From contig JAKELP010000033.1 in NCBI GenBank assembly GCA_029929735.1, positions 3,038,001-3,102,000 of the forward strand: a DNA stretch of 64,000 nt, written 5' to 3'. The position numbers and the translations under genes are program-made. This document shows positions 37,271 to 49,000 of this stretch, piece after piece; position 1 is the stretch's first letter; each line of letters begins with the position of its first letter. The notes beneath the pieces were generated by a model. That model was not told where the DNA came from, searched no databases, and saw only the letters and a list, made by a program, of their open reading frames with translations. Source of the stretch: Mimosa pudica (Eukaryota; Streptophyta; Magnoliopsida; Fabales; Fabaceae).

Positions 37271-38689
37271 GCTTTATAACTGTGGAAGATTATTGATGTG
37301 GTTTTAAGACAAAAACTTAACAAAAAGTTTTTATTTGCTACAACTACAAGGAACAAATTATGAGAGTAACATAAAAACCATCATATATAATATTGTTGAT
37401 ATTAATAGTTTGAAGACAATAATGTATGCATGTCTTGGCAAATTAACCATAATAATAATAGTGAATAAATTTCTTTGGTTATATTTTTGATAGGGAAAAA
37501 CTTACATCAAGTTACTTTCTCCAGGTTCTCAAGTTCTTTTAATATAGGAGTGACACGTGTCCTTTTATAACAAATTGGTTGTTATAAAAGGACACGTGTC
37601 ACTCCTATATTAAAAGAACTTGAGAACCTGGAGAAAGTAACTTGACCTAAGTAAGGTCCTTTTTGATATTATGATGAGAAAATGTGATCGATGATATGAC
37701 CACCAATTCTTTAGGCAAAGCTAAAAGGTCATACAAAAAAATGAGATGGGCCGGGGCAATGAATTGTGGACTAAATATCAAGATTTATAATAGACCATAC
37801 AAAAAAATATTTAACCCGAAGGGGCTTTGTAATGTTTATTATATTTAAAATTATTATTGGTTATTGTATATAATTCTTAAGAGAGAAATTAATAAAAAGA
37901 TATAAGTTAATAAAAGTATTATTTGATATTGTTATACTGTTGGCAACAAAAAAGGATATTGTTATACCAATAAACGTTAAAGAGGGATATATGAAATCAA
38001 ATGCAGAAGTGATTGTTAGTTGTGCATCATACTCAAACAATAATATTGGAACTCTTCCACTAATTTCTACAGGTTTGATGTGTTTTATTGTATTTTTTAA
38101 ATTGATTTATTTTAACTGGTGCGTGATGGATGTATTAATTTTTATTATTCTATTTCCGGAATTCTATTCATATTTTTTATTATTGATATTTACATATGAG
38201 TTCGTATAATTTTTATCTCCATTATTAGCTGAGGGGTGTGGAAATTGTTTTAATCAATTTGGATGATTTGGATGATTAATATGTTATATGAGTTCCTTTT
38301 GTAGTTTTGTATGCCTATCTATGATATCGTTGACTTCAAAAATTAATTGCTAGTTATTTTAAATTTTAACATAGCATGTGAGTGTTACTTATATAAGTTT
38401 AATTTCATACATCAATCGTGATGTGATATCAATTGGATTTTATGGTAAAAAGATATCAATTGGAAATAAATTAATTTTATGTAGCATTAATTTGTGGAAA
38501 ACGTTAAATAGTTTTCTCATATTTAAATAAAGAAACGTGAATTTATTTAATTGTAAGAAAACAATTATAAACGATTGGTGTTGATTTTTCTTTAATTTTT
38601 AAACGTAATCACTAATGTTTTTTTTATTACAACATAATTACTAATGTAATATGTAAGTAGTACAAAAAATTTTGAGTCAAATTTGTTGA

Positions 38690-38691
<2 letters not shown>

Positions 38692-38768
<77 letters not shown>
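38692..38768. repeat. TA dinucleotide microsatellite
   Basis: An uninterrupted alternation of T and A for about 77 bp inside the foldback-like element. Confidence 0.97.
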
Positions 38769-38771
<3 letters not shown>

Positions 38772-38935
38772 TCATTTCACGTTAGCATTGTCAAAAAGTA
38801 GAGATATTTGAAATATAATATTTTTTTATGTAAATTTGAAATATATGTCGTGGAATTTCGTTTATTTACTTGTATTTTTTTTTATCGAGAATTTACTTGT
38901 ATGATATATGGTGGAAAATTCAAAATAGTTTATAC

Positions 38936-39178
38936 TTTTTTTAACACATTTTTCGTACCAAACACAACAGCAAAACCAACTGATACAGTTGGCAAGCTGA
39001 AGTGCGAATGTCCTACATATATACTCACACACACACATTCCTGGTCGATGTGGGACTAAGAGATCCCACAGGAACCCCCCAGTACGGCGCAAGCGCCACC
39101 CACACATTCGCACTTCAGCTTGCCAACCGCATTAGTTGGTTTTGCTGTTGTGTTTGGTCCAAAAAATGTGTTAAAAAA
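38936..39178. mobile_element. MITE with long inverted repeats, nested in the foldback element
   Basis: Inverted arms of roughly 75-80 bp (TTTAACACATTTTTCGTACC to GCTGAAGTGCGAATG at 39010, and the complement from 39103 to 39178) flank a 92-bp loop. An 11-bp direct repeat, ATAGTTTATAC at 38925-38935 and ATAGTTCATAC at 39179-39189, looks like the target duplication. Its size fits Mutator-type elements better than Stowaway. Confidence 0.75.
39018..39056 (-). promoter_or_regulatory. snRNA-type USE and TATA-like motif in the MITE loop
   Basis: On the minus strand GTCCCACATCG (39056-39046) matches the plant snRNA upstream element consensus RTCCCACATCG, and a TATATAT tract starts about 22 bp downstream. 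That spacing is close to the pol III U6-type arrangement. USE overlaps a local inverted repeat (TGTGGGA...TCCCACA), so chance origin is possible. Confidence 0.4.
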
Positions 39179-39364
39179 ATAGTTCATACTTTTAAGGACC
39201 TTACTTAGGTCAAGTTACTTTCTCCAGGTTCTCAAGTTCTTTTAATATAGGAGTGACACGTGTCCTTTTATAAGAACCAATTTGTTATAAAAGGACACGT
39301 GTCACTCCTATATTAAAAGAACTTGAGAACCTGGAGAAAGTAACTTGATGTAAGTTTTTCCCTA

Positions 39365-40393
39365 CTTTTAATATATCTTTAAATAAATATATCTATTATA
39401 TATATTAAAAGTGGTACTGTGACTTCTGACCAAAAAAGAGTGGTGACAACATTTCTATTGGACAATTTGTTGCAGCACATGGTTGCCTAGTTATTTAAAG
39501 TAAAAAACAATTGAAATAGAATTAGTTTTCATTTAACAAAGCAAAAAAAAGGAATTAGTTTTCATTTTCATTCATTTCAAAAAAGTTTCCATTTTTGATA
39601 AAATATCCATTTTCTGAATTCCTGACTATTATCAATGCAATAATTTGCTATAATTGACTATTAAATTAGTAAACATTCAACGAATAAACAAACAGAAAAT
39701 TTTTTGCGTGAAGTCGTGAACTCTGTGCATGTCATTTCATTTGTGGTATGATCAATTACAAGTAGACAAATATGGTCTGATGTGTATTTTTTAATTTGAC
39801 TTGACAACCTGAAAATAGGATCTAACCAATAAAATAATTTAATTATGATGTTTTCAATATTTTTTATTTTACAATGTAAATAAAATGTTTTTCAAAGTCA
39901 GTTGAGTTTTTTTCTGGTGCCGCATCAAATTAAAAACTACACATCACAATGTATGTGCTTGGTCAAACCACAAATTTTTGCTTTAAAAATGTGTGCGAAA
40001 GATCATATTATATTTTTTTTTATAATAAGATCATATTATATTTTAGTCTTAAAGAATTTGGATCATATTAAATCTCTATTTTTCTTATTTTCACAGAAAT
40101 ATCAGGTTAATGGTAAAAAAATAACAATATCACGTTATGTTCTATTTTAAGTTTATAATTCTCTTTTGATCAAAAAAAAAAAGTTTATAATTCTCTTCCT
40201 TGGTCCCGAACTCATTGGTAACAATTTTTTATTTCTTTTAAAAAATCTGTGTTAAACAAAGAAATCCAAGATCACCACAAACTAGGAAGATCACCACAAA
40301 CAAAGAAATCCAAATTTTCTCCCCTGCCACGTGGTTTATTTGATCGGTTCTCTCCTTAACGTCGTGAGTCGTGACCATAATCGCCATATAACT
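39365..40393. other. gene-free interval upstream of GAPDH-like A
   Basis: AT-rich DNA containing the presumed promoter and 5' leader of the downstream gene. I see no element or RNA. Confidence 0.5.
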
Positions 40394-42744
40394 ATGAACT
40401 CAGGTGATATATCTTTTCCGCCCTCTACAACTACAGGTAATCACAACTATTCAATGGATTTTACTTTATACTCCCTTTACTTATCTATTCATGTTTAGAA
40501 GAACGTAAAATGTTTACACTTAATTTTTCACTAAAACTAATTTATGTTTCATGTGATATTGTTTCATGTTTGTTTTTTATTGGCATGAAACCAGGAAAGA
40601 TCAAGATTGGAATCAATGGTACGTATATGATTTTGTTTACTATATTTTCTTTTGCTTTTGTGGTTGGCGCCAATTAGTAGGTTGTTATATTCGTTTGCTT
40701 TTTCACTCTCAGGATTTGGAAGGCTTGGTCGCTCAGTGGTCAGAGTGGCTCTTCAGAGAGAAAATATCGAACTTGTGGCTGTTAATGACCCTCGCCTTAC
40801 TGCCCGTGACATGGTATATATATTCATTATTTATCTACTCTAATATAGAAAGGCCGGCTTAGCTCAACGGTAAGCTCGCTTGCCGTGTGGTATGAGGTCA
40901 CAGGTTCGAATCAGCCACTATGAAAAAAGCATAGATTAGGCTGCCTAGTATATTTCCTTCCCCAGTACCCTCACCAAGTGAGACTAGAACTGGGTTGACC
41001 TTTATCTACACTAATATAATTAATTTCTTATAAGGCCTCACATTTTTCTATTTTTCACTGGTAGGTCTTCATGTTTTGCACAGACAATTTTAAGTGCCTT
41101 GGGAAATATGATGATATCAAGTTCAAGGACAATGACTCCTTTGTTTTAGGTGGAAAGCTTGTCACTGTATATGCACACATGTAATGTTCCTGACTGTATG
41201 TACGTAGCAAATTTTAACCTTAAACATTGACCTCTAATTATAATTTGGAACATAAGGCAACCAGAAGAGATTCCTTGGGCAAATGTTGGAGCTGAGTACA
41301 TTGTTGAGTCCACCAGTGCATTCACAGACAAAGAAAAAGCTGCTGCCCATTTGAAGGTTTTGCTTTTGTTCACTAATCTGTTTTATGCTTGCTTTTGTTA
41401 TTGGTGTCATAGAACAATAAGTCTGCACATCTTAGTTAATAATATTGCTTTTATATGAGCATGTGTCGAATTCCGTATCACATTAGTTTTGTGAGGGTAG
41501 AGTGAAATAGTAAATCGTACAATTTGTTTTGATTCAGGGTGGTGCCAAGAAAGTTGTCATAGCTGCTTGTAGTGAAGATGCTCCCATGTTTATCATGGGT
41601 GTCAATGAGAATGAATATAAGCCAGAATTCGATATTATTTCTACTACAGATCACACGGTCAATTGTCTTGCTCCGCTTGCAAAGGTTATGAGACATTCAT
41701 GTATTTACTTTCTACCTTTATGAAATATTTTTCTGTATGTTAAAAGTTTTGTCAATTATAGGTTATTCAAGATAGATTTGGCATTCTCAAGTTATTAATG
41801 ACCAAATTTGACTCCATTGGTGGGTATGATGACTTATTTTTATATCTAACACTTCTCACTCATGTGTTAATGTCATAATGTCTTAAATGTTGTATTGCTA
41901 CTCAGATATTCAGACTGGTTTTGATACGCCACCAAATAAGGAATGGAGGCCTAACATTGTCATTCCTAGTAGCAAAGGGGTTGCTAAGGTGAATAATTGA
42001 TACTCCTATCTCATATATTTCTGTTAATCATTACATTTCATCAAATAACTTCAAATAATGTAAACTTTGCGTCAGGCTCTTGGGAAAGTGCTCCCGACTT
42101 TGGAAGGTAAATTGACAGAAGAGGCCTTTCCTGGTGCTACTGTGGGTGTCTCTTATCATGCACTCACTATTAAGCTCGAAAAGGCAACTACACACAACCA
42201 AATTATTGCTGCCATCAAGTATGCTTTTACTCTCAAACCAATTTCATACAGCTTTTTCAACAACTTAGCAATTGGCTTGCCTAGTCACAATAGTTTTGTT
42301 TTTCAGGGAGGAATCTAAAGGCAAGTTGAAGGGAATCCTTCGTTATGTTGAAGGTGTTTTAACCAATGATGCATTGATCAAAGACTTCATTTCGGACAGT
42401 AGGTATGGATTATAATCAACATAAAATTCTCTTTTTTGAATTCATAGTTAGGAGTTGTGCGTTAACTTTTCTTTTCTTTTTTCAGTTCAAGTATTATTAA
42501 TGAGCATGGATGTATTATTTTTGGTGGAAATTTTCTTAAGTTAATTGCTTTAAGTAGCGATTACTGGGGTTACAGGTACCTATCTATCTTCTTACCTACC
42601 GTTTGTATCTGTGAAATTCCCAATCCATTGATATCCAACTACAAAAGATTGATGTTTCTTACTAATACTTATTTTGTGTCATGATGCAGTGAACGTGTTG
42701 TTGACTTCATTGCTCACATGACCAACCAAGACTCACTAAGATGA
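40394..42744 (+). CDS. GAPDH-like protein A, cytosolic GAPC family, active-site residues lost
   Basis: GAPDH oxidises glyceraldehyde-3-phosphate with NAD via a catalytic Cys and a His. Twelve exons join in phase to a 351-aa protein with no stop: 40394-40436, 40595-40618, 40713-40813, 41065-41180, 41257-41356, 41538-41684, 41762-41819, 41906-41988, 42076-42218, 42307-42402, 42486-42575 and 42690-42744. The NAD-binding start KIKIGINGFGRLGR and DP after VN are kept. At the active site SNASCTTNCLAP has become STTDHTVNCLAP, so the Cys is His167. The partner His, 27 residues on, is Asp194 (MTKFDSI). About five residues are missing after EWRP, where GGRAAS normally lies. The second Cys (171) remains. 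All introns are canonical, so it is a real spliced gene, but ordinary GAPDH activity is not expected. A SINE lies in intron 3. Confidence 0.93.
40848..41000 (+). mobile_element. tRNA-derived SINE in intron 3 of GAPDH-like A
   Basis: The A box CTTAGCTCAACGGTAAGC and B box AGGTTCGAATC (about 40902) are followed by an unrelated body. The target duplication is TTTATCTACTCTAATATA (40830-40847) and TTTATCTACACTAATATA (41001-41018), 18 bp with one mismatch. Its body differs from the SINE at 32970, so they are two families. Confidence 0.92.
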
Positions 42745-43717
42745 TAGTGCGAATTTGTTGGCCTTCTAAGTTAATGGGTTTTTGTGCATTCTTTTGTTAA
42801 AGCCCTATTTTCATTTGTGGAGGTTAGGGGGATTTGTGAATTGTAAACGTGTATTTACGTTAACTTTACAATTTAGTTGTTCTCGACAAAACTTTTAAGG
42901 TTCCGGATGTTTATGTATGTATATATCTTAACTAAAATATATAGATCTATATATTTTTTATTTTTTAGTAAAATATATAGATATATGTATCTTATAAAAT
43001 AAAATAAGCATAGAGAGAGAGCCCTTAAAAAAATCCCCGCTATGCGGTATTTTGCACGCCAAGGAAGTTCATTTTCTTGATTTGGCTAGAACATGATCTT
43101 CAAAATTTCTCTAAAAATTGCGAACCACATAATAATAAATTGAGAACAGTTTTTATTACAAAAACTCTTAGCTACTGTCTAAGATACCAGAAATGAGGGG
43201 AAGGTGATAAGTTATAGTAATTTTTTGTTGGTTGAATATTTTAAAATTAAAGCAGTAGATCTACAATATTTTAAGGGATGCAAGATGTAAATTAGAGCAA
43301 CAAAAATATTAATTAAAAACTATTGACCACACTTCTCTAATTTTAGTATCAATCAAAAAACTTCTTTCATCCCACCACTTCATAACAAATGCTCTAATGT
43401 TTGACCTAAATGATGAGCATATATACTAAACAATTTGTGAAGTAGCAATTTAGATTAAAGACAATGAAAAACAAACTATAACACGGCAATTATAATACCG
43501 ATACAACTACATGAAAAACAAACTATAACACGGCAATTTTAATACCAATACAACTACAAGCACGGCCGTGTTAAATCACACTTGATAAAACTTACAGACT
43601 TTCTCCTAATAAGTACTTAATGAATATTAATTTCACTTAATGTCCTATAAATTTAAATAAGATATAATTGGTTGCCCTCCACAACACAAGGTCAATTCTT
43701 GTTATTTCCTCAAATAG
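42745..43717. other. interval between GAPDH-like A and the beta5-like gene, with a 47-bp duplication
   Basis: The 3' flanks of two convergent genes meet here. A 47-bp unit starting ATGAAAAACAAACTATAAC is duplicated in tandem (43464-43510 and 43511-43557) with three differences. No gene is seen. Confidence 0.7.
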
Positions 43718-45149
43718 TTAAGAACCATGCATATTTGAGTTCCTAATTACCATCATACTAAATGCATCTGTCATAAACTCACGCTCTTTAATCTTCTCCA
43801 GCCGTGCCTGCCATTCGTTGGAGGTTTTTTCATCATCCATTTCCATGGTAAGAGAAGAGGGGGGAATTTCCAGCACATCATCACCCAAGAGTTTTTCCCA
43901 TCCATTGAATCCACCATGATAAACTAGAATCAGAAAAACCATGTTGGTAATTCCGTTGATTTCATGTTTTAAAAAATGGGGGGAAGGATTTTTTTTTTTG
44001 CTCAGGAGGGGAAGGATTTAAATGCGTATGCAAATGTACAATCTATTTTTACTAGAACTTTTGGATAGAGGATGTCATGGAAAATTGTACATGATGGGTT
44101 TGGGCCATCATGGGCAATACTTTATTCGTATATTCTCATCAATACATCAATGAAAATTGGGAGTGAATAGCTAGTGAGATGAATTACCAGAGAGACCTTT
44201 GTTTCCAAATCCAACTTCAAGTGCTGCACGATGCATTGCCCATCGGGCGAATGATACGGCCTCAACAAGTGAGATTTCAAAATTATACCTAGCAATAGAA
44301 GGAAAATGTGAAATTGAACACTAGAGTTGTAACTAGCTGATGATTTAAATAAAATTTTACTAACCCATATTCTTCAAAGGCTTGATAAATAGAAAATGCC
44401 CCAGGTCCAATAGCGTTTCTTGGGCAGCTTACAGATCCCACATTATTTGGGTCAACAAGGTAAACAATAGGACTCTAAAAATTCAACATTGGCGGTGAGT
44501 AAATGGGGTTAGCAATGAAAAATATATGTATCACCTAAAACATGAAATTTACCTCCCCTTCCCATCCAGCGATCAAAGCTTCATCACAAGATAACCCATT
44601 TGGGGAATAATGGTCCATCATCTCTTCTAAGAGCTCTGCAGCTATTCTTATAGGCGGCGCTCGATTGTGTTGTGCTTTCCATAACTTACACTGAAATAAA
44701 ATTAGAGCTTGCAACAAATGTAATATAGGAATGGTAAAGAACTTAGACATAAAATATTTAGTTTACCTGAGTGCAAAAGAGTTGGTCCACAGGTTGGCCC
44801 ACCTTTGTGCAAAGGACATATGGATCAATTTGCATGATTGTGGATGCTGCAATGCAAACCAGTGACAGATTAAAAATAAGGCTCAATAAAAGTCAAAAGT
44901 ATGAGAATCATATACCTTGGGATTCAGAATCCTGATGACAATATGAGGCTAAGATGACCCCATTTTTAATGGCAAAAGCAAAATAGGTAGTTTCCATGGT
45001 GGGCTTGGGCTTCACTACCTGAGTAGCTCCAAGGGCAACAACAAACCAAAAGAATAAATTAAATAAAAACAAAAAAGGGAATAGAATTGAGCCCAAGTGT
45101 AGACTAGAGCACTCACAGAGCTATCATTCGACATCGGTCGAAAAGACAT
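43718..45149 (-). CDS. proteasome subunit beta type-5-like protein, catalytic triad broken
   Basis: Beta5 is the chymotrypsin-like Thr-protease subunit of the 20S proteasome. Seven exons join in phase to 256 aa: 45149-45117, 45018-44916, 44846-44767, 44690-44553, 44474-44365, 44288-44188 and 43923-43718. Family features are ETTYFAFAIKNGVILAS (GTTTLAF in true beta5), MQIDPYVL, LCDEALIAGWEGE-like residues, SPIVYLVDP, and WAMHRAALE, then VYHGGFNGWEKLLGDDV near the end. Thr1 corresponds to Thr21, but the preceding Gly is Glu, Asp17 is Tyr37, and Lys33 is Thr48 with about five residues deleted before it. The propeptide is only about 20 residues and the C-terminus is extended by about 45. The clean splice structure argues that it is not a simple pseudogene, but proteolytic activity is unlikely. 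Confidence 0.88.
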
Positions 45150-46069
45150 AATTGAAAACTTAATAAGAGGAAAAGAGGGAATTAATGGTGTTATAATATT
45201 AATTAATAATTAATGGCAAAAATAACAACCCCTGCTATCACTGAAACAAACAAAGGCTACTATTTAGAAGATTCCGACGGACGAGAGATGTGAGTGATCG
45301 ATCGCTAGAGAAGAGAAGACGCGTAGAGAGATAGAGAGAAGAGGATGGATGGATTTACTTTTTTTTATCAGCGGTTTAATTTATTGATATTACAGTAATA
45401 CGAGTAATATTTTTTTAGAGACATTTTGGATTAATCAATCAATCACATTCACAGGTAGACATATATTTTTTTGATCAAAAACAGGTAGACATATATGGTA
45501 TTATATGAATTCTTTTTTTATACACGGTATTATATGAAATTTTTATTAATTTGATGTAATAGACTAAAAAATCTTTTGATAAAAAAAAATAGACTAAAAA
45601 ATCTCAACTAACATGAAAAAACAAATTTTTTTATATTATAAAATTAAAAAACATTGAAAACATGAAATTTAATTTTTTTTTAATTGATCAGTTGCTATTT
45701 TTAGTTCTAATAAAAAAATTCCTATTTTTAGGATGTCACAAAAATTACACTTAAGACTATATATGTCTACTTGTTGCTATTTTTAATTTCTTTTTTTTTT
45801 TGAGATATTGATTTATATCTATGGATTTTTTTGCTCAGAATTAGTATTTATGGATTTTACTAAACATGTGATTGAAATTTTGTAATGAATTAGTTAGTTT
45901 TTTTATAATGCAGTCAAATATTCCACATAAAACGGCCACGCCATGGTGAATGCCTGATTGGTGCACGCACAAGATTCACTTCTCTTTCGTTTACTCACTC
46001 CTACGAGGCTGGTGCTTCTTCGATTCTGTCGTCAATCTATCCCTCTTCGCCACAGTCCCAACATTGGCT
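45150..46069. promoter_or_regulatory. shared upstream region of the beta5-like gene (minus) and GAPDH-like B (plus)
   Basis: Two divergent start codons face away from this 920-bp AT-rich interval, so it should hold both promoters. A GA-rich stretch (AGAGAGATAGAGAGAAGAGG, about 45326-45345) lies in the presumed beta5-like leader. Specific promoter elements cannot be called with confidence. Confidence 0.5.
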
Positions 46070-49000
46070 ATGAATCCTGCAAAGCCTAAGATCAAGATCG
46101 GAATCAACGGTTACAAATCATTTCCCCTATTCTCTTCTCCCTCCCTGTTTTTGATTTTATATCACCAATCAATCAATCGCTTGAGTTTTCACTTGCAGGA
46201 TTTGGAGGCATTGGTCGCTTGGTAGCTAGAGCGGTTTTGGAGAGGGACGATATGGAACTAGTAGCTATTAATGACCCTTTCTTCTTCAACGAACATGCGG
46301 TATTATTGTTGATGCACAATACAGGGGAACTATTGAATATGAATGAATAATCGTAGCACTTTATTGATAATATGATTGAGTACAATAAACGGGGTCACCG
46401 GCAACGGTGGTTACAGATATGGGCGTAAATGCCTTGATCACAAAGACTTAATTCAGAGTACAATGATAATCAGAGAGAAGAATACAAAGAAAGAGAGAGA
46501 GAGAGATTGCAGAGAATTGCTTGTGCTTCTGAATGAGTTCGTGGCCTTCTTATAGATGAAGCTCAGTCCTGGTGGTTGCGAAATCATAGGCGGCCGTTAT
46601 GGGTAAGAGACGTTACACGTGCTCCGAAAAAGGTGGGCGACTGCTCCGAAAAAGGTGGGCGACCAAGTCAATCTGCTTTGCTGCCGTTGGTGATATCGTC
46701 CTGGACGCCCATAGGGCGTCTATCTCGCTATTGGACTTCCACTGTCGCTAGTGATGTTATCTTCGACGCCCTGAAGGCGTCTATCTCTTTATTGGGCCTC
46801 TGTTAAGGCCCAAGCCCATTAAGGTATAACGGTGTATAACATTAGTCCCTCCACTTCTCAATGCTGACGTCAGAAAGTATTGGGAAGTAGCGGTTATCCC
46901 ACGTCCAACGGCCCAGATCTTCGCTTATGTTTTCCCTCTCAAATCAACGACCTAGATGGTTTTACTAAATTAACACCGTAACTTAACGACGTCTGACGGT
47001 TTGCATATACTCGATTTCGACTGTTCATTTTCCTATTTCACTTCGCAGACGCTCTTCTTCTCTATTCCTCCAACACTTAGAAAATTGAAACTTTGTTCAT
47101 TTGCTTGCATCAACACGTCATCCTACTTTCTGCGAAGGTATCTTCTTACAAAAAGTCTTATCTTTTTACTATTATCATGAGTAAATTCGTAGTCATGTCA
47201 TCGCCTTCTGATTCTGAAAAAACTGCTTCTGATCAAGTTTATATTTCTGAAAATTCTCATTCTAGTGCCTCTTCATCTTCTAAGAACCCAGATAATGTAA
47301 TAGATTTAGAAACAGAAATTTGTGATGGTAATCGCCTAGATATTATTCCTTTTGTAGATCCCTCCGATGGGAAGAAACCCTTACGTAGTAGAAAATCTTC
47401 TTTATCTGGTAAATACTTAAAGATTTATGATAGTCGGTACCAAGAATGAGTTGATGTTGGTTCATCGCCCTCAACTAGTTCTGGGAGGAAATATAATCCC
47501 CAAATCAAAAATGCCCCGTATGCTTGCAAAACTGGGGGCTTACCAACGTCTAGGGCCAACATCCTAAACGATGTCAAAGAAACTCATCTTATGGTCTTAG
47601 AAATTTCAAAGATTCCATCACTCTACTACTTTGACCCAAGAGTACCCTTTAGGTTGCCTGAAGTCGGGGAAGCTCTTGATTCATGGTCTAGCGATACCAT
47701 TTCTTTAAGTTTTGAAAGTTTTCGCTATGTCAATCCCTTTCCTTTGCCTAACATAGCCTTAGAATTATGTGTTTTCTATGAAATTTCTCCCTCTCAACTT
47801 TCCCCTCACGCCTGGCGTCTCATCGCCATGGCGGAGTTAATGTACCATGAGATAGGAGTCGACTTAGATATGTTTGACCTATTCGGCTCCTATAAACTCC
47901 AAGAGATTAGGATGGGCGTCTACTCTTTCATCCAAGCCAAGGAAGGGCTCCCAACTTGGACGCATGGGCCACTGCCCAATGATCGTCAATGGGATGCAAG
48001 ATTTGTAATGGTGCCCTTCCAATCTGTCGCCCAGGAAGATTATGTGTCTCCAATGTGGCGTCGTTTAAGTAAGTCGTCGTCTCAATAATGTTTTTCTCAT
48101 TGCACTTGTTTATCTGATTTATAATGTTTTACATTTTTTGTAGGTGCGTACGAGTTGAGGATCTCGCCACGCTCTAACAGCGACACAAAAAAGAAAATCA
48201 AGAAAATCCTCCAAATTCCAGCAAACCAACGGAATTTCAAAGTCATGATGGAAAGTAAGTCTCTTGATGCTTATATTCTGTTTGCTTAATTCAATTGTTT
48301 TTGCCTTAGTCATCTCACTCTTTCTTCGCTATGTCAATCAGGAAAGAAGATCATTCCCAAGGCGTCTGAGCAGAAAATAAACAAAGAAGCTCTTCTTAAA
48401 GCCAAGGCTGAGCGGCTAGAGAAGCTCAAAGCCAAGAGGGGGGAGTATGATGCTGAGGCAAGAAAGGAAGGACACGACCCCCGTGGCGCCCCTCCACCAA
48501 ATCCTGAATCTGCTACAGCTCCCTCTCCTCGACCAAAAAATAAGAAGCCTGTATCTCCTGCGAACAAGGAAGTCGTCTCACTTGGAAAGAGGCCTGTAGA
48601 GGTGCCCGCCAAAGAGCCTGTCGCCAAAAAGTCTAGGACTTCTAAGTCCTCAAAATCTGCCAAGGTCAAGGGCGGCAAAGAAGACTCTGGCGAAGTCACT
48701 CTATCTTTTCCTCCCAACTCATCTGTCAGAAATAAAGAGGGATGGGACGACGTCTATTCTGAATTAAATAAGCTGGAATTCGAATACGACAAGGCCGCCA
48801 TAGAATCTCTTTGGAGGAAAGAAGCTTTCAAGAAGGCCGTTCGCCACCAAATGAAGGTATTCTCACTTAATCATTCATTAACTTTGTTTTGTCTTTTTAA
48901 CGTTGAATGTCTCTAATGATTTTCGTTCTTTTTAATCTCAGTCCCTACAAGTTCTTCTCCACCATGCTGAGGAGAATGAAGATGATAAGGCGACACTCGT

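Larger units (their letters stand above)
37493..39362. mobile_element. foldback-like element with palindromic ends, 1.87 kb
   Basis: Terminal repeats GGGAAAAACTTACATCAAGT (37493) and its complement (ending 39362) are flanked by TA. Each end is itself a hairpin. The left palindrome 37508-37644 has 66-bp arms with no mismatch that I can see and a 5-bp spacer. The right palindrome 39211-39347 is an inverted copy of the left one. The interior holds an unrecognised 89-codon ORF (37940-38209, probably spurious), a TA microsatellite and a second inserted MITE. An alternative is that two independent palindromic MITEs inserted near each other in opposite orientation, but the matching continuation AAGGACCTTACTTAGG on both inner sides favours one composite. 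Confidence 0.75.

Noticed and set aside
37940..38209. 89-codon ORF in the foldback-like element
   Set aside because: AT-rich, hydrophobic by composition, no motif; too weak to call a gene or transposase.
40566..40862. 98-codon ORF over the start of GAPDH-like A
   Set aside because: It is a wrong-frame reading across introns and exons 2-3 of the GAPDH-like gene and the edge of a SINE.
40848..41000. Possible tRNA gene, from A and B boxes
   Set aside because: There is no cloverleaf, the body is unrelated, and flanking target duplications show it is a SINE.
46576..46806. 76-codon ORF repeated at 61827-62057
   Set aside because: It lies inside both LTRs of the Tat-type element; a chance frame in a regulatory repeat.
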